Shown: positions 1-12,278, counted from the first letter of the stretch. The stretch: DNA of 64,000 nt from Diphasiastrum complanatum (GCA_029204225.1 CM055098.1:21765367-21829366), one strand, 5' to 3'. Notes: a model not told the origin generated them from the sequence alone. Numbers and translations are program-made.

Positions 1-1
1 G

Positions 2-232
2 GACTCCCAGAGTGCCATTTATCTGTCCCAGGATCCTGTCTTCCATTCAAAGACGAAGCACATTCCTCTGAAGTACCATCACATTCGAGATTTCATCTTG
101 AAAGGAGAGCTCCAGGTCCAGTTCATAAAATCAAAAAGTATGATTGAAGATCTCCTCACGAAACCACTCGACAAGCCACTCTTTACCAAGCAAAGAGAGG
201 CAATTGGATTGAACGCACAAAGCTGCAAGGTT
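2..232 (+). pseudogene. Ty1/copia RNase H C-terminal fragment (partial, enters from left edge)
   Basis: The frame starting at base 2 reads a copia RNase H tail: DSQSAIYLSQDP, then a TKH-I motif, HHIRD and LLTKPL. This is the end of the polyprotein, where RNase H degrades the RNA template during reverse transcription. The upstream polyprotein lies outside the window. The frame stays open to 475, but the family resemblance stops near QREAIGL, about base 220, so the rest is probably read-through into the candidate LTR. The polypurine-like AAGAGGGAG directly before 243 fits a plus-strand element ending here. Confidence 0.8.
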
Positions 233-242
233 CAAGAGGGAG

Positions 243-1001
243 TGTCAGAAATGGTGAACTCCTACAACTTTGTCGCAGCACAAACAAGACACGAAGGTCG
301 AACGAGAACAATTCGCGACAGTCAACGTGTCTTTGACTCGAAGCATGAACGATTCGCAAATCAATCGCGAATCGTAAACACACCTCCAGGACCGCAAAAC
401 GAAAAGAACGAAACAAACGAAGAGAAATATTTCGCGCTGCCAGCTGGCAGCTCAGCGGGCTTCATGCCTAGCTGAAACGAATAGCAACGACGGAGACTAA
501 CTAACTAGTTGATTAGCGTTAACTAGTCTTGTGATTCTACGTTTAGCTATCTTGTAAACTCCACATAGTGGAGGTATAAACAATCCTCTCTGGATCATAA
601 CCAACGAGAGAAAAAGAAGAGAGATAGTGAATATACAGATCTGTAAGAAACAGAGAGAGACTTAGCGAATAGAGTAAAAAAGCAAAATACCATAGCTGTG
701 CATGAAAGTCTGCCAACGAGCAAAACACAGCAAAAGAGCAGAGAGTCAATCCGCCAACAAGCGAGACACTGACGATCTCGCTCTAAAACCAAACTGACAA
801 AATAGTCACTCTATTTCGTGTATCTCTTGGCCTTGTGTTGTGTCTCTTGATTGCTAGAATAAAATATGTTCTGTGATGCGTAGTCGAGTGTCTAGGATCC
901 CGTAAAAGCTTTCGCACGAAAAGAAGATTCAAAGACAGAAAATTGTTCGCGAATCAAAAGAAAGGATGAACACGAAACACAAAGAAAAAGCTTTCACGAC
1001 A
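243..1001 (+). repeat. Candidate 3' LTR of the copia element
   Basis: It begins TGTC immediately after a purine-rich tract that follows the RNase H tail, and a matching GACA lies at 998-1001. A TATAAA-like box occurs near 572-578. The start is well placed. The end is only the best match to the short inverted termini, because the partner 5' LTR is outside the window. Confidence 0.5.
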
Positions 1002-2620
1002 TAAATGGGAATACGAGATGATATCATGAGGTACTTGTTATTCCTACTGTTGTTGAGTCAGATATAGATCGATATTATGACCCATAGATGTGCATAGTAT
1101 AGGCATATATGCGGGTTTCTTCCATAGCAGGGTACGAGGCTTGTACTTTTCTCGGGGTGGGTTGAATGTTCATTTGCATGGTGGTGTTTCAACACCATAT
1201 TTTGATGCGACTTGGCCAGCCTTGTCAGGCCTTTTTCATTCTGGAGTTGAATTTTTTGCCATCTAACTAGGCCTGCAGGCTTGTTATGGGTGCATCAGGC
1301 ATGGCCTTTTCGGCACTCGATGCTTAATGGCACATGGATGGCCTTCATGAGTTATATTTTTTGAATCACTTGTTGCTGCAATGTTCCAGGATTCATTATC
1401 CCCTTCAATAGTGTGGAATTTACCTGGTTTGCTGTCTGTGTTCTATGACCCGTCTGTTCTATGTGCCATCTGTCACATCTCTAGATGGCCGCTATGATCT
1501 ATCTAGGCATGGTTGTCAGTATATTGCTACATCCTCAATCCTTTGAGATAGAATCACTTTGCGCATCATCTCTATTTATGTATACTGCTCCGTGGTATGC
1601 CTGGTCTACATGTCTAGCTTGGAATACTTTTGGAGCAGTTCCTACTACAAGTGGTTGGCGCTTACAGACCTTACGGTTACCTCGGGTGCTCTGCCGCATC
1701 ATGTCTTCTTGTGACCATCACTACATGGCATTTATAATTTATTTGGTTAGCTTGGGACACAATTTCTCTAGTGGTCCTTACACATGTCAATGTTCTGGTA
1801 CCTCTACTTTAGTTTATTATTCACTATACAACACCTCCAGACTGAGCCATTCTAGTACACTTGACCTTGGCTCTTGCGACTTCTTGCCACGTTTGATTAG
1901 TCTTGCCGTTTGTTCCAAACATATACTTTGGGGGCACCAGCTACTATCGAGGCTGATTCTTATGCATGGCCATGTCAATTATAGGTAACAAGTGTACTTG
2001 AGGAAAGGAAGCGGAAAAGGAAAACTTGAGAATTTTAAGCGGGCAAAAAATGTCAGCAACTCCAGGCATTGTGCTTAAAGGGAGAAGCAGAAAGGAAAAC
2101 GAAGATGTCCTCCAAATAACAACTAGCAGAACGCTCTATAATCCAGCCTAGAAGACAAAAATGTCTCTTGCGGGGCAAAGATCTAGATACTTACATATGA
2201 AACATATAGTGAGAGAAGATCTAGACAGTCGCATTAAAAACATATAACGAGAGAAGAGAGACATCATCACGAGCAGCTCCACTAAAACAAAATTAACTCT
2301 CAAAACAAACAAAGAGAACCAAAAACTAGAGCAAAATTGAGAGAGCCGAAAATTCAGGGATTAGCCTTAGCTTGGAATTCATGTTGTAAAGTGTGGATCT
2401 CAAAACTTCTTGACGAGCTTGTTTGAACTTTGGAATTATTGCAATTTGGTTGTTCAATTACCATGGTGTCAAGAAATATAACTCATTGGATGTTGGGTTT
2501 TTCTAGTTCTGATTTTACTCTACTGAAGCACATCGACTGAGTGATATGTCAAGAAGTCGGAACACATGTTAAGCTGACGCTCACTTGATAATATTACACA
2601 CATTATTTATCTGAACTTAT
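1002..2620. other. Non-coding stretch, no recognised gene
   Basis: The stretch contains an open frame of 167 codons (1485-1988, plus) with no recognisable domain and an unconvincing composition. It looks like old repeat sequence. The right part (about 2350-2620) is probably the 3' untranslated and downstream region of the minus-strand coiled-coil gene that ends at 2641. Confidence 0.4.
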
Positions 2621-2640
2621 AATCACAAATGATGCAATTC

Positions 2641-3309
2641 TCACCCAAGAAGTGTCTCGACAAACATGCTTTGCTCTGCCAATAGGTCAGACTCCCCCTG
2701 GAACTGCTGCACGGCATTATTTCGTTCCTCTTGAAGAGAATGGACTGTGGTAACAAAAGCTTGCTCTTTGTGGACAAGCAGCTGCCTTTCTCGTTCAATC
2801 TTGTCCCTTTCTGTGGCCAAAATTTTCGCTAAACGAAATAGCAAATTTTCCTTGATAAATTTCAGCCTTCTCCGCAAATCACTAGGGAGTGCTTCTTCTC
2901 CCAAAATCATCAGATCCTGCATAGATACAGCTGCTTACAATCTGAAAACTATCTAAGATTCTAAGATAGGAAAAAGGATATGGCAATATTCACTTTGATC
3001 ATCATTATGGGAATGAAACAAACTTAACAATCGGAGGAGCCTCTGTTTGGAAAGGAATAGTAAGATCAAGAAATGTTTCTAGAAACAGGCATATCCTACA
3101 GGCCCAAAAAAACACACAACTTAGATAAAAACTTAAAGCCTGGTAACCACAAACAAGATTGCATGTTGTTAGTTATATGAAGTCCTACCGATAGCAGAGT
3201 TTTGATGGTCAGAGTTTTGATGGTAAGTGTGCATAACTTTCTCCAGAATTCGTATTCCCTCATTGTCTACCGATGTGCGTTCAATCAAACTGCGAAGGTC
3301 TTCCTCCAT
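2641..3309 (-). CDS. Small coiled-coil protein, two exons, unrecognised
   Basis: The proposed coding sequence is complement(2641..2930, 3189..3309), 136 aa. Exon 1 starts at ATG (3309), opening MEEDLRSLIERTSVDNEG, and ends in phase 1 at donor G|GTAGGA. Exon 2 follows acceptor TTGTAAGCAG at 2931 and restores the frame through MQDLMILGEEALPSDLRRRL. The second half is highly charged and heptad-like (LAKILATERDKIERERQ), as expected for an alpha-helical coiled coil, so a role in protein binding is likely. There is no signal peptide or membrane segment. The stop is the TGA in GGGTGAGA, which also resembles a splice donor, so a further downstream exon is possible although I saw none. I do not recognise the family. 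The upstream DNA is a block of tandem repeats. Confidence 0.55.
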
Positions 3310-3429
3310 TCTGATCACGATGAAGTCGTTTGCTTAAGAGACTCTCAGGTTTTCAAGCGAGACGTGTTTTCCTGCTCTTACGATAATAGGAATCAAGACT
3401 AACGGATCATAGCACAGACATGCTCAGCC

Positions 3430-4745
3430 AATTTGATTTGGCAAGAATGAAAGAACAATGAAGGACAGAGAAAATAATTTACTCATTGTTGCAGGAATGG
3501 AAGACAGTATAAAGGTGAAGGCCACGAAAGCTTCATAAATGGACCTCGAAAGAAAATCAGATTGAAATGATGAATCTTCTCCATAAGCCACAATTTCTAA
3601 AGAGGAGCACAAGAAAAGCAATAGATGAAAACAGGCAGAACCATAAACTCTCTTTCTCATGCAAAGAAGAAAACAACAAACAAAAATAGACGTCTTAGTG
3701 TCCGATCGTATCGATAAAAATGCGAACGTCATGAGTTAATCAATCTTAGAGGTTGACAAAGCTGATTGCAGGAAAAAAATAATAAATGAAAATTAGATAA
3801 GCTCATTGCCGCAGGAATGAAAGATAGTTATTATAGAGGCGAAAAGGACACGAAAGCCCATTAATGGAGCTTGAAAGCAAAATCAGATGAACATTTGAAA
3901 CGATGGATTTTCTTCATAAGCCACTATTAGAAGGAACAGCGCAAAAAAGTATTAGATGAAAACAGACAGAAACTTCTCTTTCTCATGCAAAGGAGAAAAC
4001 AAGAAACAAAAGCAAATGTCTCAGTGTCCGGTTATATCGATAGTGGAATAGCACCTCATGAGTTAATCAACTTACAGGATGGAAATGCTTATTGGAAATG
4101 AACTTTAAATAAGCTCATTGATGCAGGAAATGCTTATTTGAAATGAACTTCAAATAAGCTCATTGATGCAGGGATGGAAGACAGTTAGTATATAGGTGAA
4201 AAGGACGCGAAACCTTCATACATGGAGCTCGAATGGAACATCAGACAAACAATGGATTTTCCTCGTTAGCCATAATTAGAAGGAACAGCACAAAAGAGCA
4301 TCAGATGAAAAGAGACAGAAACTTAGGTCTTAAACCCTCTTTCTGATGTAAAGAAGAACACAAGAACAAGAATAACCGTCTCAGTGTCCGATTATATCGA
4401 TAGTGGATACGAATGTCGTGAGGTAAACAATCTTAGAGGACGGAAAAACTGATTGCAGGAAAAGAAAAAAGTATAAATGAACTTTACATAACTTCATTGT
4501 TGCAAGAATGGCAGATAGTTGTTCTGAAGGTGAAAAGGACACGAAACCTTCATAAATGGAGCTCGAAAGGAACGTCCAATAAACACTTTAAACAATCTAC
4601 TATCGTCATAAGCCACTAGTAGAAGGAGCAGCACAAAACAGCTTCAGATGAAAGTCTCATTCTCATGCAGAGAAGAAACCAACAAACAACAATAAACATG
4701 TCACTGTCCGATCATATCGATAATGGATACGAACGTCATGATGTG
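3430..4745. repeat. Four diverged tandem copies of a ~325-bp unit
   Basis: Each copy carries, in order, an AAATGGAGCTCGAAAGGAA-like block, a TCATAAGCCAC-like block, an AGATGAAAACAGACAGAAAC-like block and a GTGTCCGAT..TATCGATA block. The last block falls at 3699, 4025, 4385 and 4705, giving spacings of 326, 360 and 320. The copies differ by many substitutions and small indels, so the array is old. It lies directly upstream of the minus-strand coiled-coil gene and may form its promoter, leader or a leader intron. Confidence 0.85.
4083..4172. repeat. Local 45-bp duplication inside the tandem array
   Basis: The segment starting AAATGCTTATT at 4083 is repeated starting at 4128, with few differences. 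This younger duplication explains why the spacing between the second and third ~325-bp units is 360 rather than about 325. Confidence 0.85.
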
Positions 4746-4814
4746 AGAAATTTTATGAAAAAGCGGATTGCAGAAGAAAAAATTGCTGTAATAGATATTC
4801 GAGCTTAAGGATAA

Positions 4815-5040
4815 ACGAGAGTAGATTGCCAAGAAATTAAAAGCAGATTTGAGAACAATTTGCAAAATTCTGGAAAACATGAGAAACTGATGTTTGCGAT
4901 CCAATCCAGAATACCGAATGGCAGGAAACGAGAGTAGATTACCAAGAATCCAAAGCAGATTTGCTAACGATCTGCAAAAATCTGAGAAAAAAACGAGCAA
5001 CTGATGCTTGAGTTGCGATCCAATCCAGACGACAGAATGG
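4815..5040. repeat. Two tandem copies of a ~113-bp unit
   Basis: ACGAGAGTAGATT occurs at 4815 and 4928. Each is followed by CAAGAA, AGCAGATTTG, a CTGATG..TG segment, GCGATCCAATCCAGA and GAATGGCAGGA. Read on the minus strand this is a pyrimidine-rich stretch, which would suit a 5' leader of the coiled-coil gene. That role is inference. Confidence 0.75.
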
Positions 5041-5162
5041 CAGGACAGAGCAACAACGCTAAACTGGCAAAGTTGTGAGAACACGTTCCAGAGCAAAAAA
5101 TGAGGGAGAAGCGGAGAACCGTCCCTCAATGGCAAACCGTTGGATCTAATCATGAGCATTCA

Positions 5163-5221
5163 GATTTTGCCACGTCTTTTAATCTAATCGTTTAAAATAC
5201 TATTAACACGTGGCAAAAATC
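5163..5221. repeat. Short inverted repeat with G-box-like arms
   Basis: Left arm GATTTTGCCACGT (5163-5175) and right arm ACGTGGCAAAAATC (5208-5221) are inverted copies with one extra base, separated by an AT-rich loop. The arms contain CCACGT and CACGTGG, the G-box core. This could be a hairpin, a small terminal-inverted-repeat remnant, or a paired bZIP/bHLH site. Confidence 0.6.
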
Positions 5222-5394
5222 CAAGTGTATCTCGCTGGCTGCTGCGCTGGAACACGGTAGAAATGGATGTGCGGCCGATTTAGTGGCCAATGGACCCCCA
5301 CAACGCTATGTGGTGAAAATTGGTCTGACTTTTTAAGGAAAATGCATCTTAGGTTCCCACGGTTGCTTATCGGGGTTTAGATTGGGGGCAAATC

Positions 5395-5640
5395 ACCCAT
5401 TGCAAGGGCCCCTTGGGCTCCACATAATTGTAGCACCCTTGGCGCATCAGGGTGCGTCAACCAGGGGCTGGCCAAAAAGGTGCAGGCGGGCGCACCAGGG
5501 GGCAGGCAGCGCCGGGCAGAGGCACCGGCGCCAGGTGGGTGGCGTCGGACAGGCAGTGCCCAGGTGGCACCGGGCAAGTGGGTGGTGCCGGGCAGGCCCA
5601 GGTGGCACTGGGCAACTTCACACCCACCTGCACACATGTG
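5395..5640. repeat. GC-rich minisatellite-like patch
   Basis: This is an abrupt GC-rich island in AT-rich surroundings. It is built from reshuffled short units such as CAGGTGGCACCGGGCA, CAGGCAGTGCCC and GGGTGGTGCCGGGCAGG, mixed with their partial complements. Open frames on both strands are low-complexity (Gly/Ala/Arg/Pro) and not convincing genes. A poly(A) run at 5751-5768 follows shortly after, which might mark the tail of a retroposed copy. Confidence 0.6.
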
Positions 5641-5769
5641 AGTAAGCAGGTGAGTTCAGTTATATATAGGTATATAACTGGTTTATCTCAGAGATTTGCT
5701 TATGGGATAAACCCTAGTGCCCTACACGTGGCTCCAGGGCATCCAGTTTAAAAAAAAAAAAAAAAAAAC

Positions 5770-7838
5770 CTCCCTGCCTGCCTGGCCCACCCTGACGCGT
5801 GCGCATGGTGCTAAAAATAAGAGGAGTCCTTGCCTTGTGCTTTCAATTGTCGCCCATTTTTTGAATTTTGACAAATAAGTTGAGTGGATCAACTCTCTTT
5901 TAAACTTGGTTGGCAAGTGTTAAATGAGAGGTCTCAATATGATTTGCCGGTTCTAGTCTTTACCATCCCAGTCTTTACCATCCCATTGGTCCACTTTTGT
6001 TAAGTTATCCCTAGCAAGTCAACATGCCAAGCAATGTCCCCAGTGTCACAAAATGTGCTTGAATTGACTTTACTTGGCAAGGGTCCTATGCCACCTCATA
6101 TATATGCTACATGTTGGCAACTTAAGGTAAGTCTCAAAGGAGGAAACATCCAGTTTTTTCTCCCTAGACCAATGGGAGAACCCCATTTTTAATTTGGGAC
6201 TTGCGAGACAATGTAGTTTATAAATCATCCTTAGAATGTTTTGGGCATTGACTTGCAAAGTCAATACTATGTGTTCAAGTTGGTCAATGGAGTTTTGCAA
6301 AAGCTAACATTAAAGTCAATGTTTAAAATCATAAAGATATGTGTCCACAAAAATTATTATCACATTGCTAAGGACATTATCCCAAGACTTCAATCCTTAA
6401 GATGCACCTCTATATGCAAGTTCTAGATAGCAAAAATTCATGTTCGTCATCATAAATGGCAAAAAGTTTGTCTCTCTATTTCTTGGATGAATCCTAGGCT
6501 CTCAACCTCATGACGCACCAACATCATCTCTAAGAACAATAATCAAATAAAAACTATGTATGTAAATTCACAAAATAATTTCATTTATTGTTTTCATAGC
6601 TCTTCTCATGCACAAACTTTGAATCATAGTTCAATCTTTGAGGTAAAAAAAAATTCGTTTGTCGTAGGGCCTTTGAGATATATCACAATGTTCTTATCTT
6701 TTAAGGAATGTGAGAGACACCACTTAATCGAATCCTAGTAGAACAAATTAGTTTGTGTTGTAAGTAAACTTATATTTCACACATAAGATTGTTTCTATTA
6801 TAGCAACCATTTCATATCTTTTGTGACTAAACTCACATACAAAGAGAGAGAATTTTAAAGCTCCTTACTTTGCAATGGAGAGGTCCATTGATCTCATGCT
6901 ACTATCCTTGGCAAAAGAGCTCTCGACACATGGACCATCCCCCCCTCCACTAGAGTTTTGTTTCTAACAAAGAGTACCAAGTTCTTAGCTAAGGAAATCT
7001 TTCAAAACAAAGATGTTGACAATTTTTAAGATGTTTCACAAGGAATATTGTTTAATTTACACACCCTTCCATGGAAAAGGTTGTGCACATTGACAAAGAT
7101 CAATACAATCTAAAAAAAATCTTAACTTTTACTTCACGATAGGGAAGGCCTCCTCTAAACCCCCTAGGTGTCACTCTTAAGTCAATTGGAGAATTAAAAT
7201 GGGTGTTCTTTTGTCATTTAAATTTTTCTAAATTGCAACCTTTGGTTTTTCGTTTTCCAACAATTTGAATCCTTGAGGGCACACATGTATAGATCTTGTT
7301 GTGATATTCATATAACCTTGAAGATCATGCTATAACCAACATCAACACAGATGACAACATCCATGCTAGATCGCCTAATTGCTTGGTGCAAATAGAAAGA
7401 CAAAGAGAGCTTGGAGATAAAAAGACATATTCAAGTGAAGCTAGAAAAAAGAGAATATTGGTGGAGACTATAGTTTTATGTACACGACATTTGTAGATGG
7501 TGAGACAACCCTATTTTGAAGATTTGGGTAAAATTTCAATGAACTCCACCTTATTTTGACACATTTTCATTCTTAATATTAACGGGATAAGGCATTCTCA
7601 ACATGGGATTTTGGTTTTTTTTTGGGGAAAACTCTTGAGTCAATAATTTTCCACCCAACCATACAAGAGGCTAGATATGCTCCTCACATTTAGTCTTTCC
7701 TCCATTATTGTCGAAGTTGAGAACATCACTTCTGATTGGCTTCTTGCAGCTTGTCAAGGTTCAAAGAATGAACTGGGTCCCTAGTTTGATCGATTTCCAT
7801 TGTTAATTACAAAGTTCCACAATCTAGTGGTTTAGCAT
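5770..7838. other. Non-coding, AT-rich, no recognised feature
   Basis: Only short unrelated open frames occur. I saw no retroelement motif, exon structure or strong repeat. The sequence is probably old degraded repeat DNA. Confidence 0.4.
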
Positions 7839-8652
7839 TGTGAAAAATGCAAAAATAAGCTTGGTAGAGGCCAAAAATCTTGTATATAGGATAAACACAC
7901 ATGTGTGGATCCTGTTCCCATGTGTGAAACTAGTGTACTTGTCATGTACCATAATCATATATGTTGTACATATGATTTAATTCAAGTTCTAGTGGCTAAA
8001 CAGGCCAAAAACTAGTTTTCTAGATATATGACACATGGCATCAATCTATTGATTGCATGAGCCAAATACTTTTGATAGGTGTCATATCCCATGTGTAGAG
8101 GACATCTCACACGTGTGAAGTAGGCAAGTTTTTGCTTCTAGAAGATTTCTATGAAGATCTCCATATAGTAAGAAATTGGACCAAAAATGCCCAAAATAGA
8201 AAGTTTGATCCAAGTGTCAAAATTGCATGATGATGACAAGGCATCCTCACACGTGTGAGATCTGATGCATGATCAGTACCTCGAGCTCCAAGAAGTGTAT
8301 ATATAGAGGCATATTTGGCCACAATCAATATGAAACATCAATCTTGATTTTGGAAGCAATTTTGTGTAATTCTCTCTATTTGTCTACATTTGTTTTGATT
8401 GTTTTGAGGTTCTATCATAGCGTACTTTATTTTCAGGTTGGAGTCCGTACTCTGACAGGGTTTCACACGTGTGAAACCAACAAGTACATTTACCTTCATT
8501 AATGATTGTTCTTGTTAGGTTTTTATGTCTAGAATTGATCTAGATTGATCTTAATCTTATGTAGATTGATAGATCAAGTAAATCTAACATCCAATCCCTC
8601 TTGAGGATCAGATTAGGATCCACTCTTGGTCCATTTTGTACTTTTTTCCACA
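7839..8652 (+). repeat. Candidate 5' LTR of a copia-type element
   Basis: The right end is fixed by a methionine-tRNA primer-binding site starting at 8653, directly after TTTTTTCCACA. The left end TGTGAAAAATGC at 7839 is the best inverted match to that terminus. A TATATATAGAGG box near 8298 would serve as promoter. Three perfect CACACGTGTG palindromes lie inside, at 8108, 8248 and 8464. The left border is tentative. Confidence 0.55.
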
Positions 8653-8665
8653 TGGTATCAGAGCC
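8653..8665 (+). other. Retrotransposon primer-binding site (initiator tRNA-Met)
   Basis: TGGTATCAGAGCC is the standard plant LTR-retrotransposon sequence complementary to the 3' end of initiator tRNA-Met, which primes minus-strand cDNA. Its place right after a CA-ending segment marks the 5' LTR boundary. Confidence 0.85.
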
Positions 8666-11300
8666 AAGTACAAGAGGTATTGAAATTGATAGGTTTGATC
8701 CAAATCAAAGCCAAAATTAGCAAGTTTTAGGAAAGTAGCCAATTTTTGTGTAGCAAGTTGGATTTGATAGATATCCTCAAAATTTTTGGACCAGAACTTG
8801 TTGTGGGTTGTAGGAACACTTTTCACACGTGTGAGGCCGTACAGCTCCGATTTTGGCTGATAAATTTTAAAAAATTGTACAATTTGACTCACACACACAA
8901 TTTGAGAGTTTTTTAGTGCAAAATCAAGCATTTTCTATAGAAAATCTAATCCCTTGATTAGTTCTTGGATTAGATCAGCCAAAATATTAAATTTGAAGCT
9001 TGAATTAGGTGCATTAATTGATTATCTTTGATTTTCTGAGTGTATGTTGAAGTTAGAGAGAGATATTGCTAAAAATCATTAGAGAGAGTGATTTTGCAAG
9101 TTTGAGACTAGAATCTAAAGGTTCTATTAATTTGCTTGATACCTGATAAGTAAATAGGTACTTGATGTTTTTGTCTAATCAAAAATTACTAATGAATATA
9201 TGAATTTTGACAAAGTGTTACTTTCACTTTGATTGTCAAGCTTTTTTAATTTTTTTATGAGGTACAAAAAAAATTGGGTTATGGGCAATTGTTTTTTCTA
9301 TCTTTGTCTTTTCAACTCATTTCAATAGATCGCATTTAAGTCGCAACAAGGACATTAAACATTGCATGACGCCATCAATTAATGACGTATGACTACTAAA
9401 TTATTAGCTTGTATGTTTTTTATTCAAATCATGCATTTATTCACACTTCATTTGATGCTACATTTATCATTGAAACTTTTTGCATTCTTATGTTTTGCAC
9501 TAGTACTCATGTCATGATGTTTTTTGATTTCAAATCATAAAAAATATTTCTTTTTAACCCTTATAGATATTGGGCTTCATCACATTTATTGCAAACTCTC
9601 TCTATCATCATGTTATTCATTTAGGGCCATGTTGCAAATGAGCTAAGTTATGGTTATTTCCAAATAGCATCTTGGAGATATTAACTATAAACAAACTTGC
9701 AACAACCATACCCTCTCAAAGATAACTTAATTGAGTTCTCTTTTTTGTAAGTATGACAATGGCACATGTATTTTTGAAATCAAAGTATTATATCAAATAG
9801 AATAGCAATGTGCCCGTACCCAAAAAGTTCAATCTCACTTGGTATATTTTACCATCAACATCAATAACAAAGTCGCATACTTAATGTTCCAAAGTACTCT
9901 AATAGTTTCCTTGAACATTCCCATCAACAATATAATTGCAATAACTTAAAAAGCTCAATTTTGAATGTCAAAGACCACATTTGATTTAATTGAATAGTAG
10001 AATTATAAATACCAAGTCTTTGTGGGTAAAGAAAACTATGCCATATCCATCTACATATTTGGATTGCTTCAATAAAAGGCCAAGAAATTGGTTTTGATTA
10101 TATAAGTCAAAGTCAAGGAGATATGTATTATGAATTTAGTAGCTCACATAGGCATGCTATGACTCTCTCAAATATGTAATTCTAACTGTCTAATATAGCT
10201 CTAAATGTAAAGTGTACTAAAAGCTTATTTGAGTGGGTCACCTGGTGAAATGCGCCCAATACAACTATAGCAATTTTTAGCAAAGAATTAATATTAGTGA
10301 ATGTTCGTGAGTTGCAAACAACTTGATGACAATACAAAATTGGTTGCCCTTTCTAGTCTTTGATGTTATAGATTTGAAAAACAGGAGTCAAGTGAAAGAA
10401 AGCAATCTAATCCACAGATTGCGATGCAATCTTCTATACGAAAATTCATGCCTAGAAGTGTAAAAACCTTTATAATGTTCTAAAGTACATCAAGTATAGA
10501 GGTACATAAGAATTTCAACAAAAACACAAACTCATCCATATTAGGCAAGAAAATATTGAAGCACCTTAGATTGAGATTGCCCACAATCATTACTAGTTTC
10601 GAAATCAAGCATCAAAGCGATAAGCAAAATCCATAGTTTCTTACCAAACTCCTATAATTTCTATGTATCTTGCAAATTCTTAGCCTCATGCAACTTCACA
10701 CAATTCCTTTACCATCCAAAATGACCTTAATTGAGCCCTAAGAATAATTATTATGTGCATTACAAGCTCTATGCATGTGTCTATTCAATTTTGGCATGAA
10801 ATCACATAAGCACTATTCAATAGACTTGGGACAAGGTGTCCATATCCCAAAATCAATAAGACATTGCTTCAATCAAGCAAACATCAAGCAACTTCACTAT
10901 TTCTTTCACACATGATGACATACACTTAGTCATAGATTCTTGCAATGCCTATTTTTGAGTTACTAATCTTTGTGCATTTAACGAATCAAGACCTAGAAAT
11001 AGTTTTCTCCATGCATGATGAGGAATATCAATAGTAACAATAGTTATATTTGGTATCCAATGGGGTTGCATGGACACATGCGCAGACACACCAAGGCCTA
11101 TACAGGACTTGTAGAAACTCAACTTCCTCTATATTGAGCTTTCGACTTTTTGGTTACCAACTTTCTCGCCTCATCAAGATTCACACATCGTGGCTCAAAG
11201 GTGAAGCCTCTACTATTTAATCTCTACCTTCTATTTGGTTGTCCACTATTGCTCCTTTTGTTGCTTTGTAAGTAGGATGTGCATGTGTTACTCTTTACAA
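8666..11300. other. Copia leader, then unrecognised AT-rich DNA
   Basis: The first ~450 bases look like the untranslated leader of the element whose primer-binding site is at 8653, with one more CACACGTGTG at 8824. From about 9150 to 11000 I see no coding or repeat feature I can name. The last few hundred bases before 11301 must include a second LTR, since another primer-binding site follows, but its left border is not visible. Confidence 0.4.
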
Positions 11301-11317
11301 TGGTATCATAGCTAGAG
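11301..11317 (+). other. Primer-binding site-like sequence of a second LTR element
   Basis: TGGTATCATAGCTAGAG follows a TTTACA-A end. It resembles the initiator tRNA-Met site with one substitution. Gypsy pol remnants lie downstream on the same strand, so this probably marks the 5' side of that gypsy element, with most of gag-pol lost. Confidence 0.55.
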
Positions 11318-11579
11318 CTTATATCGATAAAAAGGCGAACTTGTGGTTGCTTTTTCTCATCTTTTGGTATGAATTTATTGCTCTTTTCTTCCTGGTGGTG
11401 TTTTTAAGTGAGTGATTTTTTTAATTTTTATTCGTCAATGGTTGGAAATATATTGAATATTGGCTGGCTCTTGAGAAACTGAGAAGCTTGATTGTTTCCA
11501 CTCCCATCTTACAGATTGCAAATTCAAACTAATCTTACATCGTAAGAACCAATGGAAGTAATATTGCGATTGGACCAGT

Positions 11580-12260
11580 TTTATCATATAATGATAGGCC
11601 AATAGTGTTTTAGAGCAATAAATTCATTGCACTTCAATTGCATTACACAACTCAAGAAAAAGACTTAAAGTTGTTGTGGTTTATGTACTTAGAACCTAGA
11701 GGCACTACTTGTACGATAGTAAGTTTATAGTGTATATGAATCACCAGCCTCTTAAGTATTTTTGTAACCAACACAACTTGAGAACTCAAAAATCCCAATA
11801 GGCTAAGTTGATGTAATCATGAAATATGATATGTCAAAGATAGCCCTAATCAAGTTGTGGATGCCCTTTGTTGTATTGATGAGTTGACTGAACTCTCATT
11901 CATCCAAATTTATATCGATCTATATCTTTTGAACAAAGATCCATATGAAAATGATTCTCATATTTGGATATGGAAGATTTTCCAAACTAGATTAGATGAG
12001 AACAAAATTGAGATGAACTCACAAGGGTCTCAAAAAGAAATTCTTTTTGAATGTCAGGACACGCCCTATGATGGTAACATGCAAACCTTGTCAACTAGCT
12101 AAAGCTAAACACTTTAAGGTTGGTCATTTACTACATCCCTTAGATATCTCTGATAAGAGGTAGAAGAACATATCTATGGATTTTGTAGTTGAAGTCCCTC
12201 GGATCCAACAAGAAAATGATTTATTTGGGTAATGGTGGATAGGTTAATCAAGTTAGCTAC
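11580..12260 (+). pseudogene. Degenerate Ty3/gypsy RNase H-integrase fragment
   Basis: With stops and frameshifts, the frames read a gypsy RNase H tail: a TTQEKDL-like motif, then LKYF-type and DALCCIDE, matching the usual VADALSR end. These are followed by the integrase entry ISMDFVVEVPR (about 12176). It ends where the GCCCGAAGAGGGCC repeat starts. The fragment is non-functional and highly diverged. Confidence 0.7.
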
Positions 12261-12278
12261 ATCATTACAGAAAGTTTA

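Noticed and set aside
1485-1988. 167-codon open frame on the plus strand
   Set aside because: No recognisable motif, Cys/Ser/Leu-rich composition without a domain pattern, and no splice or promoter context. Treated as chance.
5377-5751. Overlapping Gly/Ala/Arg/Pro-rich frames on both strands
   Set aside because: They follow from the GC-rich repeat patch. No conserved domain and no preferred strand.
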